Source: Euphorbia lathyris
Taxonomy: Eukaryota; Streptophyta; Magnoliopsida; Malpighiales; Euphorbiaceae
Direction: 5' to 3'
DNA length: 64,000 nt
Assembly (NCBI RefSeq): GCF_963576675.1
Contig: NC_088911.1
Location: 75,669,256 to 75,733,255 of the forward strand
Shown: in pieces, positions 1-9,708 of the stretch
Numbering within the stretch: position 1 is the stretch's first letter
How the letters are laid out: each line of letters begins with the position of its first letter
Program-made: the position numbers and the translations under genes
Notes under the pieces: model-generated
What the model was told of the DNA's origin: nothing
Database searches by the model: none
Seen by the model: only the letters and a program-made list of their open reading frames with translations

Positions 1-22
1 AATCTGTTCTTCAAACTTTCAG

Positions 23-949
23 TCCTCGAAGCCTGATCTTGGGGGTTATTGGTTGTCTACTTATGGTCCGGGGTTGGTTCTGGCTTTGGAGCATATAATG
101 CATAACATTGAAGAAGCTATTGGCAAGCTCCCTGTTGTTCTGGAGACGATGGCCAAGTACAAGACCCTATCTCACCTTAAAATGATCAAGCGTCGGGCTT
201 TGGCGGTAGGTGCTATTTTTGATCTTGACATATTTTTATAATTTCCTTCTCTAACTTACTCTTTCTCTTATTATCTGTCTCAGACCATTGACCATTGCAA
301 TGCTGTGGAGGCGGACCTTGCTGTGAATGCAGTGAATGAAGCTCGTCTCAAGGAGCTAGAGGATGAAGCCTCCCTCGCCAGATCCAATGCACAGGCAGCA
401 AGTGCTTTGGCGAATGGTTTAAAGGAGAAGCTTGCTGATCTGGAGAAGAAGCTGAAGGAGAAGACTTCAGAAGCTGCCAAGTTGTCTGGGGAGCTTAGGG
501 CGGAGCAAGAGGGGCGAGAGAAGGATTGGGAGCGTTTAGAGGGAGCTTGCGGACTCCGTGCCTACTATTACGGCGAACGCATCCCGATGGCTCTTTTGAA
601 AGACTTTCCGGATGCTGGCATCGACAATCCCCAAGTGGAGGTGCCTTCCGAGAATGAGGCAGTTTACTATGCTTCTTTGGAGGATGCTAGGGCGGTCATT
701 TTCAAAGAAGCTTTTGCCCCTCCTGCCATACCAAAGAAGAGTGGATAGATCATTGACCTGGAGGACGTCGTTCAGGACACGGAGGACGGTTTGGAGGATG
801 GCGATACTGCACCTGGTGAGGATCCCCCTAAGGCGGATAAGCAAACAAGAGGCCAACATGATCTTGCTCCTGAGCCTACGCCGAAGCCCGTTGAGGCTAA
901 CCCAAGCTCCTCTCCTCTTGATGATAATATTAATGACCTCACTACTTAG
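23..949 (+). pseudogene. E1 antisense ORF (aORF), two last exons, coiled-coil protein
   Basis: This ORF lies antisense to E1 gag-pol, downstream of integrase. The sequence opens with an apparent intron end (pyrimidine-rich, AG at 21-22). Exon 23-205 (183 bp, phase 0) encodes SSKPDLGGYW and onward. A 78-bp GT-AG intron spans 206-283. The last exon, 284-949, encodes a Lys/Glu/Ala-rich probable coiled coil, then the motif RAYYYGERI, and ends with TAG at 947-949. A TAG at 746-748 interrupts the frame. The E4 copy (28017-30267, minus) has matching exons, KPDLGGYW and RAYYYGEWI, with the preceding exon also exactly 183 bp. The function is unknown. Antisense ORFs at this place are known in Tat-type elements such as Grande. 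The upstream exons are outside the window. Confidence 0.7.
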
Positions 950-1787
950 GGTCTTTTTGATGTAAAAATGCTACAATATCTTTTTGCACATTTAATATTT
1001 CTTTTGCTTCTCTTCAAGAAGTTTTTTGCCTTTGGATGCATGTCTTTTTACTTTTAAGCATTCACTTAATTATATGCTTTTTGGGAGAGACATAAGTGTC
1101 TAGACTTATTCTCTGAACTGCTTCTTTAAGTATTTCAGACTTTGTTTCTTCATATCACTTTTTCAAGTACTTAAACTTTTCCACCATATTCCGGGGTAGG
1201 TGGCCAGCCGTCCCCCGGTAAGCTTGCGATAAGCTTTTAAGGATTTCCTTTGCGCAGGACAATCTGCCCATTAATAGGATATCTAAATGACCACTTTACA
1301 AAAAAGTGTCTATCCGTTGTGGGACATTTATAATTTTGGATCCGCCCTATGAAGGAACTTTTAAAAGATTCTTTCACGGGGAAGAGAATCTTCCCTGATA
1401 TGGAGGGACTTCGTATGAAATCTCCCCATGGGAGAAACAATGGAGAACACAAAATGGAGAATCTGTCCTGTTGCGGAAGGAGAATTTGCCCTATGGAAGG
1501 GCTTTGCCTAAAAATCTCCTTACAAGATATGCAATGGTGATCATAAATGGAGAATTTATGCCTTCCCTCTTGGTTAGAAGACATTTATGTATTATGTGCT
1601 AAAGAGAAACATGCAAGCAAAAATTAATTTCAATAACAATTCATTTATTGAGCAAGAAATGGCTTGCCTCTTATTACATTTGTGAATAGCCTCTCTTATG
1701 AGCCTCATTAAAACCTTATAACAAGAAAAAACCCATTGGGAAAAAATCTTATTCTAAGGAAAAAGAGTACTCAATGCCTTTTTCCTT
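950..1787. other. E1 spacer between aORF and pol 3' ends
   Basis: The two convergent reading frames of E1 end on either side of this roughly 840-bp stretch. No convincing gene is present. The middle (about 1230-1580) repeats short purine-rich words such as ggagaatctg, ggagaatttgcc and ggagaatttatgcc, which gives spurious ORFs on both strands. The end nearest pol contains aaaaacccattgggaaaaa. A comparable spacer follows the E4 pol at 27360-28016. Confidence 0.6.
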
Positions 1788-2275
1788 CTACTTCTGAAAG
1801 TATTTGCGGAGATTCTGGATGTTCCAAGTTCTTGGTATTTCTGTTCCATCCATCTCCTCAAGCTTGAAGGTGGCGGCTCCAATTTTAACCGCTACACGGT
1901 ATGGTCCCGTCCAGGTTACGCCTAACTTGCCTTTTCCATCTGCCGACTGGATTTTATCCGCCTTCTTCAGGACTAAATCCCCTTTATTTAGCTCCATTAG
2001 GCGAGCGTTTTTGTTGTGATATAAGGCGACTCGCTGTTTATAGGCGGCGATTCTAGTAGAAGCTCTATCGCTCTTTGTTTCAAGATCATCCAGGCTTTGT
2101 CTAAGCCTCTCTTCATTCTATTGCTCGCAATAAAATGAGATTCGCCCACTAGGATTTTTGATTTCAATGGGGAGAACTACCTCGACTCCATTAGTGAGGG
2201 AGAACAGAGTTTCTCCGGTTGCCACCCTGGGGTTGTACGGTACGCCCATAAGACTGACATCAACTCATCCACCCA
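1788..2275 (-). pseudogene. E1 integrase C-terminal region (frameshifted)
   Basis: The open part at 1788-1997 (69 aa) contains NKGDLVLKKADKIQ, TWTGPYRVAVKIG and a final RTWNIQNLRKYF. These match the end of the E4 polyprotein (27060-27359). The TGPY segment resembles the GPF/Y module at the C-terminus of Gypsy integrases, and no chromodomain is seen. The frame differs from the integrase core upstream, so at least one indel lies in 1998-2275, on top of the TGA at 2276-2278. This is the natural 3' end of the E1 polyprotein. Confidence 0.7.
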
Positions 2276-3160
2276 TCATTTCCTCTTTTCTCCTAATCTT
2301 TTCTTAATCCCCTTGACAAGCGTACGATTTGTAACCTCGGTCATCCCGTTTGATTGCGGATAATAAACGGAGGTGAAGTTGTTGGTGATTCCCCAATCTG
2401 AGCAGTATTTCTTGAATTCCTCACAATTGAACTGCGTCCCATTATCTGTGACGATTGTATGAGGTACGCCAAATTTTCCAATAATGTTGTCGTGGATGAA
2501 ATCTATCATTCGCCTGGCAGTGATAATTGAAACGGGTTCAGCCTCCGCCCATTTGGTGAAATGATCTACCGCTACTATCACGAACTTGTATTGTCTCTTG
2601 GTAGGCGGGAAGGGTCCTACTATATCAATGCCCCAGGTGGCGAATGGCCAGCCTTCTACGATCAGGCTTTGAAGCGCCTTGTGTACATATGTCTCATTTG
2701 CGTGAATTTGACAATTGTGGCATTCTTTCACCATTTTCTTAGCATCTTTCTCCGCTGTGGGCCAATAATACCCTGCTAACCTTGCTTTTCTAAAGATCGT
2801 AGCATGTGCCTCATGTGATCCACATATTCCTTTGTGCAATTCCCAGAGAACATTTTGTCCCTCCTCTGTAGTTATACATTTTATCCAATGCTGGCTAAAG
2901 GATTTTTTATATAACTGATCCTCCATAACAGCATGATGAGCGGCCTTCTTAACCACCTTCCTAGCTTGATTCTTGTCTTCAGGTAGAATTCCTTCCTCCA
3001 GATACTTCACTATGGCGGTTCTCCAATCATTCTGAGCCAACTGGACGATCGCCATTTCTTCTTTATCAAATGTCGGTCTCGTTTTGATTGAAAACGGACA
3101 TGTGAGGTCTTGCCACTGATTTTTTGTGGAGGATGCTTTGGCTAGGTGATCCGCCTCCAT
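2276..3160 (-). pseudogene. E1 Gypsy integrase (zinc-binding and DDE core)
   Basis: The 294-aa frame carries an HHCC zinc-binding motif (H109, H116, C147, C150) followed by a catalytic triad D179 (WGIDIVGPF), D239 (VTDNGTQF) and E275 (NGMTEVTNR). Spacing is D-x59-D-x35-E, typical of retroviral-type integrases, so the catalytic residues are kept. The N-terminal part (residues 1-80) is the RNase H end and linker. The frame is separated from RNase H by a TGA at 3170-3172, in a codon that is CGA in E4, and it ends at a TGA where E4 reads TGG. It inserts the cDNA in the element life cycle. The copy is inactive because of the stops. Confidence 0.85.
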
Positions 3161-3169
3161 ATTTGATTC

Positions 3170-3655
3170 TCACGGGATGTGTACTATTTCCCACTTGACG
3201 TCTTTGCCCTCCAGTATAGATAGGATCCGCTTTGCTTCTTCCACATATTTTACTAAGGTTTCATCTTTGACATGGAAATTCTTCGTTACCTGGTTCACCA
3301 TCAGTTTTAAATCGATGTACATCACTATATGCTCTGGTACAACTTCCTTCAACAGTTGTAATCCGAGGATTAGGGCTTCGTACTCTGCCATGTTGTTAGT
3401 TGTGGTGAAATCTAATTTGGCTGCGTAGCAGATTCGGACATACTCTGGCCCCTTTATTACTACTCTCGCTCCTGCTCCTTCTTCTGAAGAGGCTCCATCT
3501 GTATGCATTGTCCATTCTTCTTTTCTGACTTTTGGCGAGCTTGTGAATTCCTCTGTGAATTCGTTAACAAAATCCGCCAAAATCTGGCTTTTCAATGCTA
3601 CTCTTCCCTCGTACCGAATGTCAAACTCGTCTAGCCGTATGGACCATTCCATCAA
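3170..3655 (-). pseudogene. E1 RNase H domain
   Basis: The 161-aa open segment lies in the same frame as RT and integrase. It includes the RNase H acidic positions in WTMHTDGASS, NMAEYEALILGL and YIDLKLMVNQV. E4 has YSDSKLMVN at the last site, so the aspartate is kept but its neighbours have changed. The domain removes RNA from the RNA:DNA hybrid during reverse transcription. It is bounded by stops at about 3660 (where E4 reads Thr in PETSG) and at 3170. Confidence 0.8.
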
Positions 3656-3844
3656 CTTGCCGGATTATTCTGGTCGCTGCAACACCTTCCTCATTGGTAT
3701 ACTTGTTCGCACTATGATGGTGTGTGCTTGGAAATACGGGCGCAGGCGGATGGAAGTGACTACTACCGCCAACGCCATTTTGTCTAGATTTGAATATCTT
3801 GTCTCAACATCTTTCAACACTTTGCTCACATAATATATAGGATA

Positions 3845-4573
3845 CTATTGTCCTTCTTCCTCCCTAATTATGACCATACATATCGCTTTCTCTGTAACTG
3901 AGACGTATAAATAAAGGTCCTCACCTTTAGTTGGTCTACTCATCAGCGGTGGTTTAGACAAGAACTCCTTTATTCCTTCGAATGCTTGTTGGCAATCGTC
4001 ATTCCAATTGAAGGATTTTTTCTTCTTAATCACCTCATAGAAGGGGAGGCATCGTCTAGCGGAGCAAGATATGAATCTTCCCAAAGTAATGATCCGCCCG
4101 TTCAAGCATTGCACCTCTCGAAGATTCTTTGGTGGCTTCATTTCTAGCACCGCCTTTACTTTTTCAGGATTGGTCGTGACTCCTTGGCGATTAATGATAT
4201 AGCCTAGAAATTTGCCAGATGTGGCACCGAACGTGCATTTTTCCGGGTTAAGCTTAATATTATGATTTTTTAATACATCGAGTACCTCTTGGATATCCGC
4301 CGCATGTTCCTTCATGGTTTTGCTTTTGATGATCATGTCATCAACGTATATGGAAAAGTTATCACCCTTCTTATCCTCGAAGATCTTGTTCATCATGCGC
4401 TGATATGTGGCCCCTGCATTTTTTAAGCCAAAAGGCATCACTTTAAAACAATATGTCGCTTGATGTGTGATAAATGATGTCTTGATTCTGTCCTCGGGAT
4501 GCATAGGTATTTGGTGATAGCTAGATTTCACATCTGTGAAAGAGTAGACCTCGTGCCCTACCGTTCCATCCAC
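3845..4573 (-). pseudogene. E1 reverse transcriptase core
   Basis: The 242-aa segment contains the Gypsy RT motifs YSFTDVKSSYHQIP (first catalytic Asp near residue 14), FKVMPFGLKNAGATYQRMM and FSIYVDDMIIKS (YVDD at 76-79), followed by LNPEKCTFGATSGKFLG and the RT connection. The catalytic aspartates are present. It is cut from the upstream part of the polyprotein by a TAA at 4604-4606 and ends at a stop at 3845-3847, but the frame stays the same on both sides. This is a nonsense-broken copy, not a rearranged one. Confidence 0.85.
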
Positions 4574-5620
4574 CAGGATGTCAATACATGGTAGAGGATA
4601 ATTTTACTTCGGGCACGCCTTGTTTAAGTCCGTGAAGTCGACACACATTCTATACGCTCTGCCGGCTTTCTTGACTAGAACCACATTCGTCAGCCATTCA
4701 GTATAAATTACTTCTTCTATCGCATCCGCCTTTTTGAGTTTTGCGATCTCCTCCTCTATCGCCTTCTGTCTCTCTGGCCCATGATTTCTTCTTTTTTGTG
4801 TTACCGGTGTAACTTCATCCATTGTATTGAGCTTGTGAGTAATGAGGTCTGGGCTTACGCCTCTTAGTATTTCACTATCACCGGCAAAAACCTCCTGGCA
4901 TTCAACGAGTGTTTGCATAATTTCCTCCTTGATCTCTGGGTGCAGCCCCTTTGCAATTTTCACTCTTTTTCCTTCGGAGATAAGGCATGTCTCTGTCTCT
5001 CCTAGAGCGGCTGTGTTCATATTCTCCTCTTCTTGTTCATCGTTATCTTCTTGCGGGCGTATGGTTAGAGACGCCGTATAAGTTTCTTGAGCCGTTTTTT
5101 GGCTCCCTTTGACCATTATTCCGCCTTTTTCAGTTGGCACGTACATATTTAAATGGCGTACCAATATTAGGGCGGCAACTTCTGAGAGGAAAGGTCTTCC
5201 TAAGATAACATTATACGCCAGCCGGCCATCCATGATGGTGAATTCTTGCTCTTCCTTCCAAGTCTGGTTTCCGTCCGTGATCTCACATTCCAGCATTACC
5301 TGTCCCTTAGTTTGGACAGTATGCCCGGTCACCCCTAGGATGTCCACAATAGTAGTTTCAACCTGCATTGGATCTATTTTCAACTTGGCGAATGCGCTTC
5401 TTGTGATTACATTGCATGAGCTCCCGGTGTCAATCATGACACGCTTTATATCCCATCCTTCAATGTTCATCATGATTACTAACGCATCGACGTGAGGACC
5501 ATTAGGGGATCCAACTTCGGCAAAAGGTTTATTGAGAGCCACCTTATCAGAATCCTGCATCCTTGCCTTTTTAGCGAGTGGTTGATATCCGGGTCCCCCT
5601 GCAATAACGTTGATCACCCC

Positions 5621-5646
5621 TTTGCCTTTGCCTTTGCCTTTGCCTT
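5621..5646. repeat. (tttgcc)n microsatellite inside E1 gag
   Basis: About four copies of tttgcc encode, on the minus strand, a Gly-Lys stretch between the zinc knuckle and the protease of E1. E4 has no such run at the same place, so the expansion is specific to this copy or its lineage. Confidence 0.8.
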
Positions 5647-6488
5647 CTTTTTCTTTTCCCTCACTTTGTTCATTTTGAACGAACCTGTCGAGCACTCCTC
5701 GTTCAATTAATTTTTCAATCTCTTTTTCCAGCGCAAGGCATCTATTAGTGTCATGGCCCTGCCTTCTATGGAACTTGCAATATGCTTTTGTATTTTTTCC
5801 CATCGGGATGTGTTGTTTGCCTTTGAAATCTGGGTATGTGACGTCTCTTTTGAATCTACTCTTCTCTAGCCATAATAGGACCTCATTCTTAGGAGTGTTA
5901 AGAGGAGTGAAATGAGATTCGCCTTTGGAGGGACGCTTGATTCTTTGATCCGTCCATTTGCTATCAGTCCATCTATCCTCACGTCTACTGGGCCTGGCAT
6001 CCGCCCATCTGTTCTCACGCCTGCTAGATCCGCCATGGTCTCTCCTTTCTGGTGGATTATGGCCTGACGATTCATTATTTCTGTTGATGTCATCAATCTC
6101 CATAAATCTTTTGCAGCGTTCAACTAATTCCACCATTGTCTTTGGTTTATGGATAACGAATTTTTCCTGCAATCTTTTACACCTCGTGTTTTTTATTATG
6201 GCCTCTACCGCCGTATTTACATCAACGTCTATTATATCCGTACACAAGTTATTGAATCGATTGATGTAGGTTCTCAATGGTTCGCCCTCCTTATGCTTTA
6301 AGTCATATAGTGTTCTGCTAGACACCTTGCAGGGGATACTACCTGCAAACTTTGCACAGAATTCTTGGCTTAATTCTTCCCAGCTATTTATGGATCCAGC
6401 TGCTAGGGATTCGAACCATCCATAGGCTGATCCGCTCAATGTTGTAGAAAACATTCTACAAAGGATCCCTTCATTTTCTCCTCCTAGG

Positions 6489-6493
6489 TCCAT
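6489..6493. repeat. Target-site duplication of E2 (tccat), left copy
   Basis: The five bases tccat precede the E2 terminus tgatagctc. The same tccat follows the other E2 terminus (gagcatca) at 61394-61398. Joining the two sides with one tccat restores a continuous E1 gag reading frame, which confirms the insertion. Confidence 0.95.
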
Positions 6494-6815
6494 TGATAGC
6501 TCACATTTGTATAGAGTTTTTAGACTTCTTTTAGTTTGTTTTTGCTTTACTTCCTTTCAATTTCAATATCATTTTGTTGTCTTTTAGTTATAATTAGTAA
6601 TTTCCGTTATTTATGGATTTTTCTGTATTTTCAGGTGTTTTAGGGCTATTTGAGCATCTCCGAACTAGACTCATGCCTTTTGGAGCATGTCCGGATAGTT
6701 TGGGGACCATTTGTGCAAATTTCGGAGGCTCAGGGACCGAAACAGATAAACTCTGGAGAGAGCTGCCACGTTTCAGTGCCTGTCTCGTCGAGACAGTGAC
6801 TGTCTCGTCGAGACA
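6494..6815 (+). repeat. E2 5' LTR, first part
   Basis: Starts tgatagctc and matches the beginning of the 3' LTR at 59716. It is interrupted at 6815 by E3. The last bases are two copies of the palindrome gtctcgtcgagac (6782-6794, 6802-6814), the beginning of an array that continues at 33242. Confidence 0.93.
6811..6815. repeat. Target-site duplication of E3 (agaca), left copy
   Basis: agaca abuts the E3 end tgaaggaaaa, and the matching agaca is at 33230-33234 after ccccaaca. The target lies inside one unit of the palindromic array of the E2 LTR. Confidence 0.93.
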
Positions 6816-8627
6816 TGAAGGAAAATAGACAAGCCTAGGCGCAGCGGAATAATAAAATTTTATCTATTTTTATCTATTTCCTTTCTCCAAGATCTGTTAA
6901 TTGTTATTTCATATAAAGAGGGATAAAGTGAAATACCTTTTCTGAAGAACTATCTACAGTTGCAAACAAAGTGCCCACAACTCTTAATCTGTGTATCACG
7001 AACAACAAAAGAAACAACACAGAAAAGATAGACGATTAGTAATCAACCTTAATGAATAGCAATCGCAATGATTGCCTCTAACAGAAATCGATACAAGATC
7101 AAAGAGGGAGTAAGAAATAATGTAGATTAGCCGAGACGACGACGGAACGATTCCTTCCTCTTCTGAATAGGGTTGACCGAAATCTGGGGTTAGGGAGTCT
7201 ATTTATAGACTTCTCAAAACCCTAATCCCAGTTGTGTTAGGAATTTAATTAATTGGAATCTTATTCTGAATAGGATTCCTAATTAGATAATTAAATAAAC
7301 ACTTTAATATTATCTAAACAATAACTAATTATATTTAGATAATTATTATTAATCAAATTAATAATTAATTAATGTTAGGGATAATTAATTAGAGTTTTAA
7401 TTGCATAAAACATCCAATTAGTATTATCGGATAATTCTTTAGTTTAATTTATAATCATAATCTAATTACAATTATTAAACTAAATTAATATCCCTAACTA
7501 ATATATAAATTTTGGCCCATGTGTGTATGTCCCGCTAATTACGTTTTCGTCCTCCGATTCCAAGTCCTATATGCGACCCATTAGGTTCTTTATTGCCACT
7601 AGTCGTATATATCCTTTGAAATTATTCATCACGATTAATTCCAACATGTATATAACGGAATACCGTAGCGAGCTGTTACTAGCAGAACCTATGATATTCC
7701 CCCAGAGCAATTAAGAAGTCAGGTTGATAACTGACGTTAACCTTTCTGTATTAGGTACAATATAATACGATCCTTCATCAACTATATCCTGTCGGTCAAT
7801 TCCTTATAACCATGGAATGTGTCAAGGTTACATATAACGAAGAGTCTGGTTTTACTTGTATAGGTTGAATTCACTCTGAAAGATAAGTTAAGTGAAATGT
7901 TTATTTCTACTCTTAACTGTATCACCTTGCAAGGATTTCAGTCAATTCACCACAAGCGGCCCTTTGGATATATCTCCCATTTATCGGGAGTGACGAATGC
8001 TCAATCTGACATTAATCATTCTATAATTACTTCGCGTGACACCCAACCCTGCTCTCACACACCCTAGGCTCTCACCTATTGGATCGTGCTCGCACAGAAT
8101 CAAAGTATCAGACTCCGTAATCCAGAATTACTAATTAATGAATGTTTGAGTCTGAGGATTAGTTATACCTACTAATACCGATGAGATGAACATTTGACAC
8201 ATTAGATAAATCACTCCATTCTGTTATCTCAAGTCGGGTCCCAATCCTAATGAACTCCTTCATTAGATCCATGTAACTGTCTAGATATTAGAATATCTAA
8301 AGCTTGTGAGATCAGCTTTCTGTCTCGATAGAAAACACTGTTACATGCAAGTCTCAACAGCAATATGCCAATCCCTATAACATATTACTTGACTTGGGTT
8401 CACTTTAAGTCTATTGGTCTATTGTAAAGTACAGTCTCACTTCATGCTTGTATGAACACTTTACAACTACTTAAATAAATTTAGGGTTACTTTCTTTATG
8501 AAAGATTTCTGCCTTATATAGTTACATATTAATGCTATATATCTGATTAAACAAATGACTAAATAAACAATTTATTCATTAATATTTATATCCTAAAACA
8601 ATTGTCTATAGGACATAAACCCCAACA
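6816..8627 (-). repeat. E3 3' LTR
   Basis: 1812 bp, bounded by tgaagg and cccaaca, and nearly identical to 31417-33229. It contains the TATA-like tatttata (7200-7207), reading TATAAATA on the minus strand. Small ORFs inside it have no recognisable product. Confidence 0.93.
7200..7207 (-). promoter_or_regulatory. TATA box in E3 LTR
   Basis: TATAAATA on the minus strand in the context gtcTATAAATAgac, within the LTR. The other LTR has it at 31800-31807, which is the copy placed to start the genomic RNA. Assigned by motif and position only. Confidence 0.55.
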
Positions 8628-8642
8628 TTCTCCCACTTGGAC
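8628..8642 (-). other. E3 polypurine tract
   Basis: On the minus strand this reads gtccaagtgggagaa directly before the 3' LTR start tgttgggg. This is the usual Copia plus-strand primer site, and E5, E6 and E7 have near-identical tracts. Confidence 0.85.
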
Positions 8643-9478
8643 TAAAGCCAATTGTTTCTTAAAAACATTCCCATAAGCGTTCGTATGACTATCATGAACC
8701 TTTTAGGGTAAGGCATTCTTTAAATGGATCTATAAGATTGTGCCTTGGTGGGCACTCTTTTAATTCTCACACCTACTCTGGTTGTTATCTCTCGGAAGAG
8801 ATAGTTACTACTGAGGTAGTGTTTGGACGTATTATGAGACTGCGGGCCCTTAGCAAGAGCAATAGCCCTATTGTTAATCTCATTAACAATGTCAGGTACC
8901 ACGCCTAGTTCATTAATGAACTCGCATTCCAAACTTCCTTTTAGCTGCTTCTGAAGCTGCTATATATATATATACTCTGATTTAATCTTTGGCTCTGCTA
9001 CGGTTTCCTGCTCGGAACTATTCCAACTAACCGTACCTCTTCGAGAATAGACTTGTATTCTGCGAAAAACATCTTTATCTATTTGATGACTTGTATATGA
9101 AAGTCTCCAACTTTCAAATTTCATCTCCATATATTTGGAACATGTCCATAGTTTATCTTAAGTACTTAAGATTGTCCTTGACAACAATCCAGTGACCATC
9201 ACTTGGATTGACCTATAATCGACTTTGTTATGCTAAAGTAACAATGATGTTAGGTCTAGTGTGAAAACGCTTTGAGCACTTTGTCAATGCATTTAGACTG
9301 GGAGGGGTCAAGTAGCCTTTTAATCTTAGATCTTAATCTTTAAGATGTAAGCTACTTCTCCTAAGTCTATTACGGAGAATTTTATCCGATAACCAAAATT
9401 TTCACCAATTGTAGTGTAGCTATGTCGTTCCCATTAGTAGAATATCATCGAAATGTCATACTAAGTAAACGACCAAGC

Positions 9479-9571
9479 TCCCACTAGTTTACATGTAAAA
9501 GCTCATACAAGATCCCACTAGTTTACATGTAAAAGCTCATATGAGCTCCCACTAGTTTACATGTATAGGTT
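9479..9571. repeat. 34-bp tandem repeat in E3 pol remnant
   Basis: The unit starting tcccactagtttacatgtaa begins at 9479, 9513 and 9547, an exact 34-bp period, with the third unit partial. It lies where E5 has its RT region. 34 is not a multiple of three, so the duplication arose without coding constraint. Confidence 0.85.
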
Positions 9572-9630
9572 TGCAAGAGTCTCCTCATAAGCTGTAGGTT
9601 CATCGTCTAATACGTGAACCTCTTCGTTGT

Positions 9631-9708
9631 CTCCCACTAGAAATCCAAATCTCTTTGGGATTTCATCGGCTCCCACTAGAAATCCAAATCTCTTAGGGAT
9701 TTTCATGA
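9631..9708. repeat. 39-bp tandem duplication in E3 pol remnant
   Basis: The unit beginning ctcccactagaaatccaaat occurs at 9631 and 9670 with few differences. E5 has one copy of a similar sequence near 19950, in the linker between integrase and RT. The unit starts with the same cccactag word as the neighbouring 34-bp repeat. Confidence 0.8.

Larger units (their letters stand above)
1..6493 (-). mobile_element. E1, Tat-type Ty3/Gypsy retrotransposon, pol half (left segment)
   Basis: This is the 3' half of the oldest element, read on the minus strand: the rest of gag, then protease, RT, RNase H, integrase, a spacer, and an ORF on the opposite strand (23-949). The 3' LTR is beyond the left edge. 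The segment stops at 6493 inside gag, where E2 inserted, and the reading frame resumes at 61394. TSD tccat is at 6489-6493 and 61394-61398. Assignment to the Tat group is an inference from domain order, the antisense ORF between pol and the 3' LTR, and similarity to E4. Confidence 0.85.
4604..6493 (-). pseudogene. E1 gag C-terminal part, protease and start of RT
   Basis: This 629-aa open frame is the longest in E1. Residues 10-130 form a retrotransposon gag capsid-like domain (TTLSGSAYGWFESL, QEFCAKFAGS). Residues 239-252 form a zinc knuckle variant, C-x2-H-x4-H-x4-C. A Gly-Lys run near 282-292 comes from a tttgcc microsatellite. The aspartic protease active site is at 355-359 (MIDTGSSCNVITRSAF), with LGRPFL near 431. 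Residues 560-629 begin RT (KADAIEEV, RMCVDFTDLNKA). The apparent start codon is an accident of the E2 target site: the true gag continues at 61394. The frame ends at a premature TAA. Confidence 0.85.

Noticed and set aside
1237..1584. 115-aa minus-strand ORF in the E1 spacer
   Set aside because: Low-complexity translation of repeated ggagaat words; no homologue in the matching E4 spacer.
7523..7714. 63-aa plus-strand ORF in the E3 LTR, repeated at 32123-32314
   Set aside because: Present twice only because the LTR is; no domain and no start context. The strand is opposite to the element's transcription.
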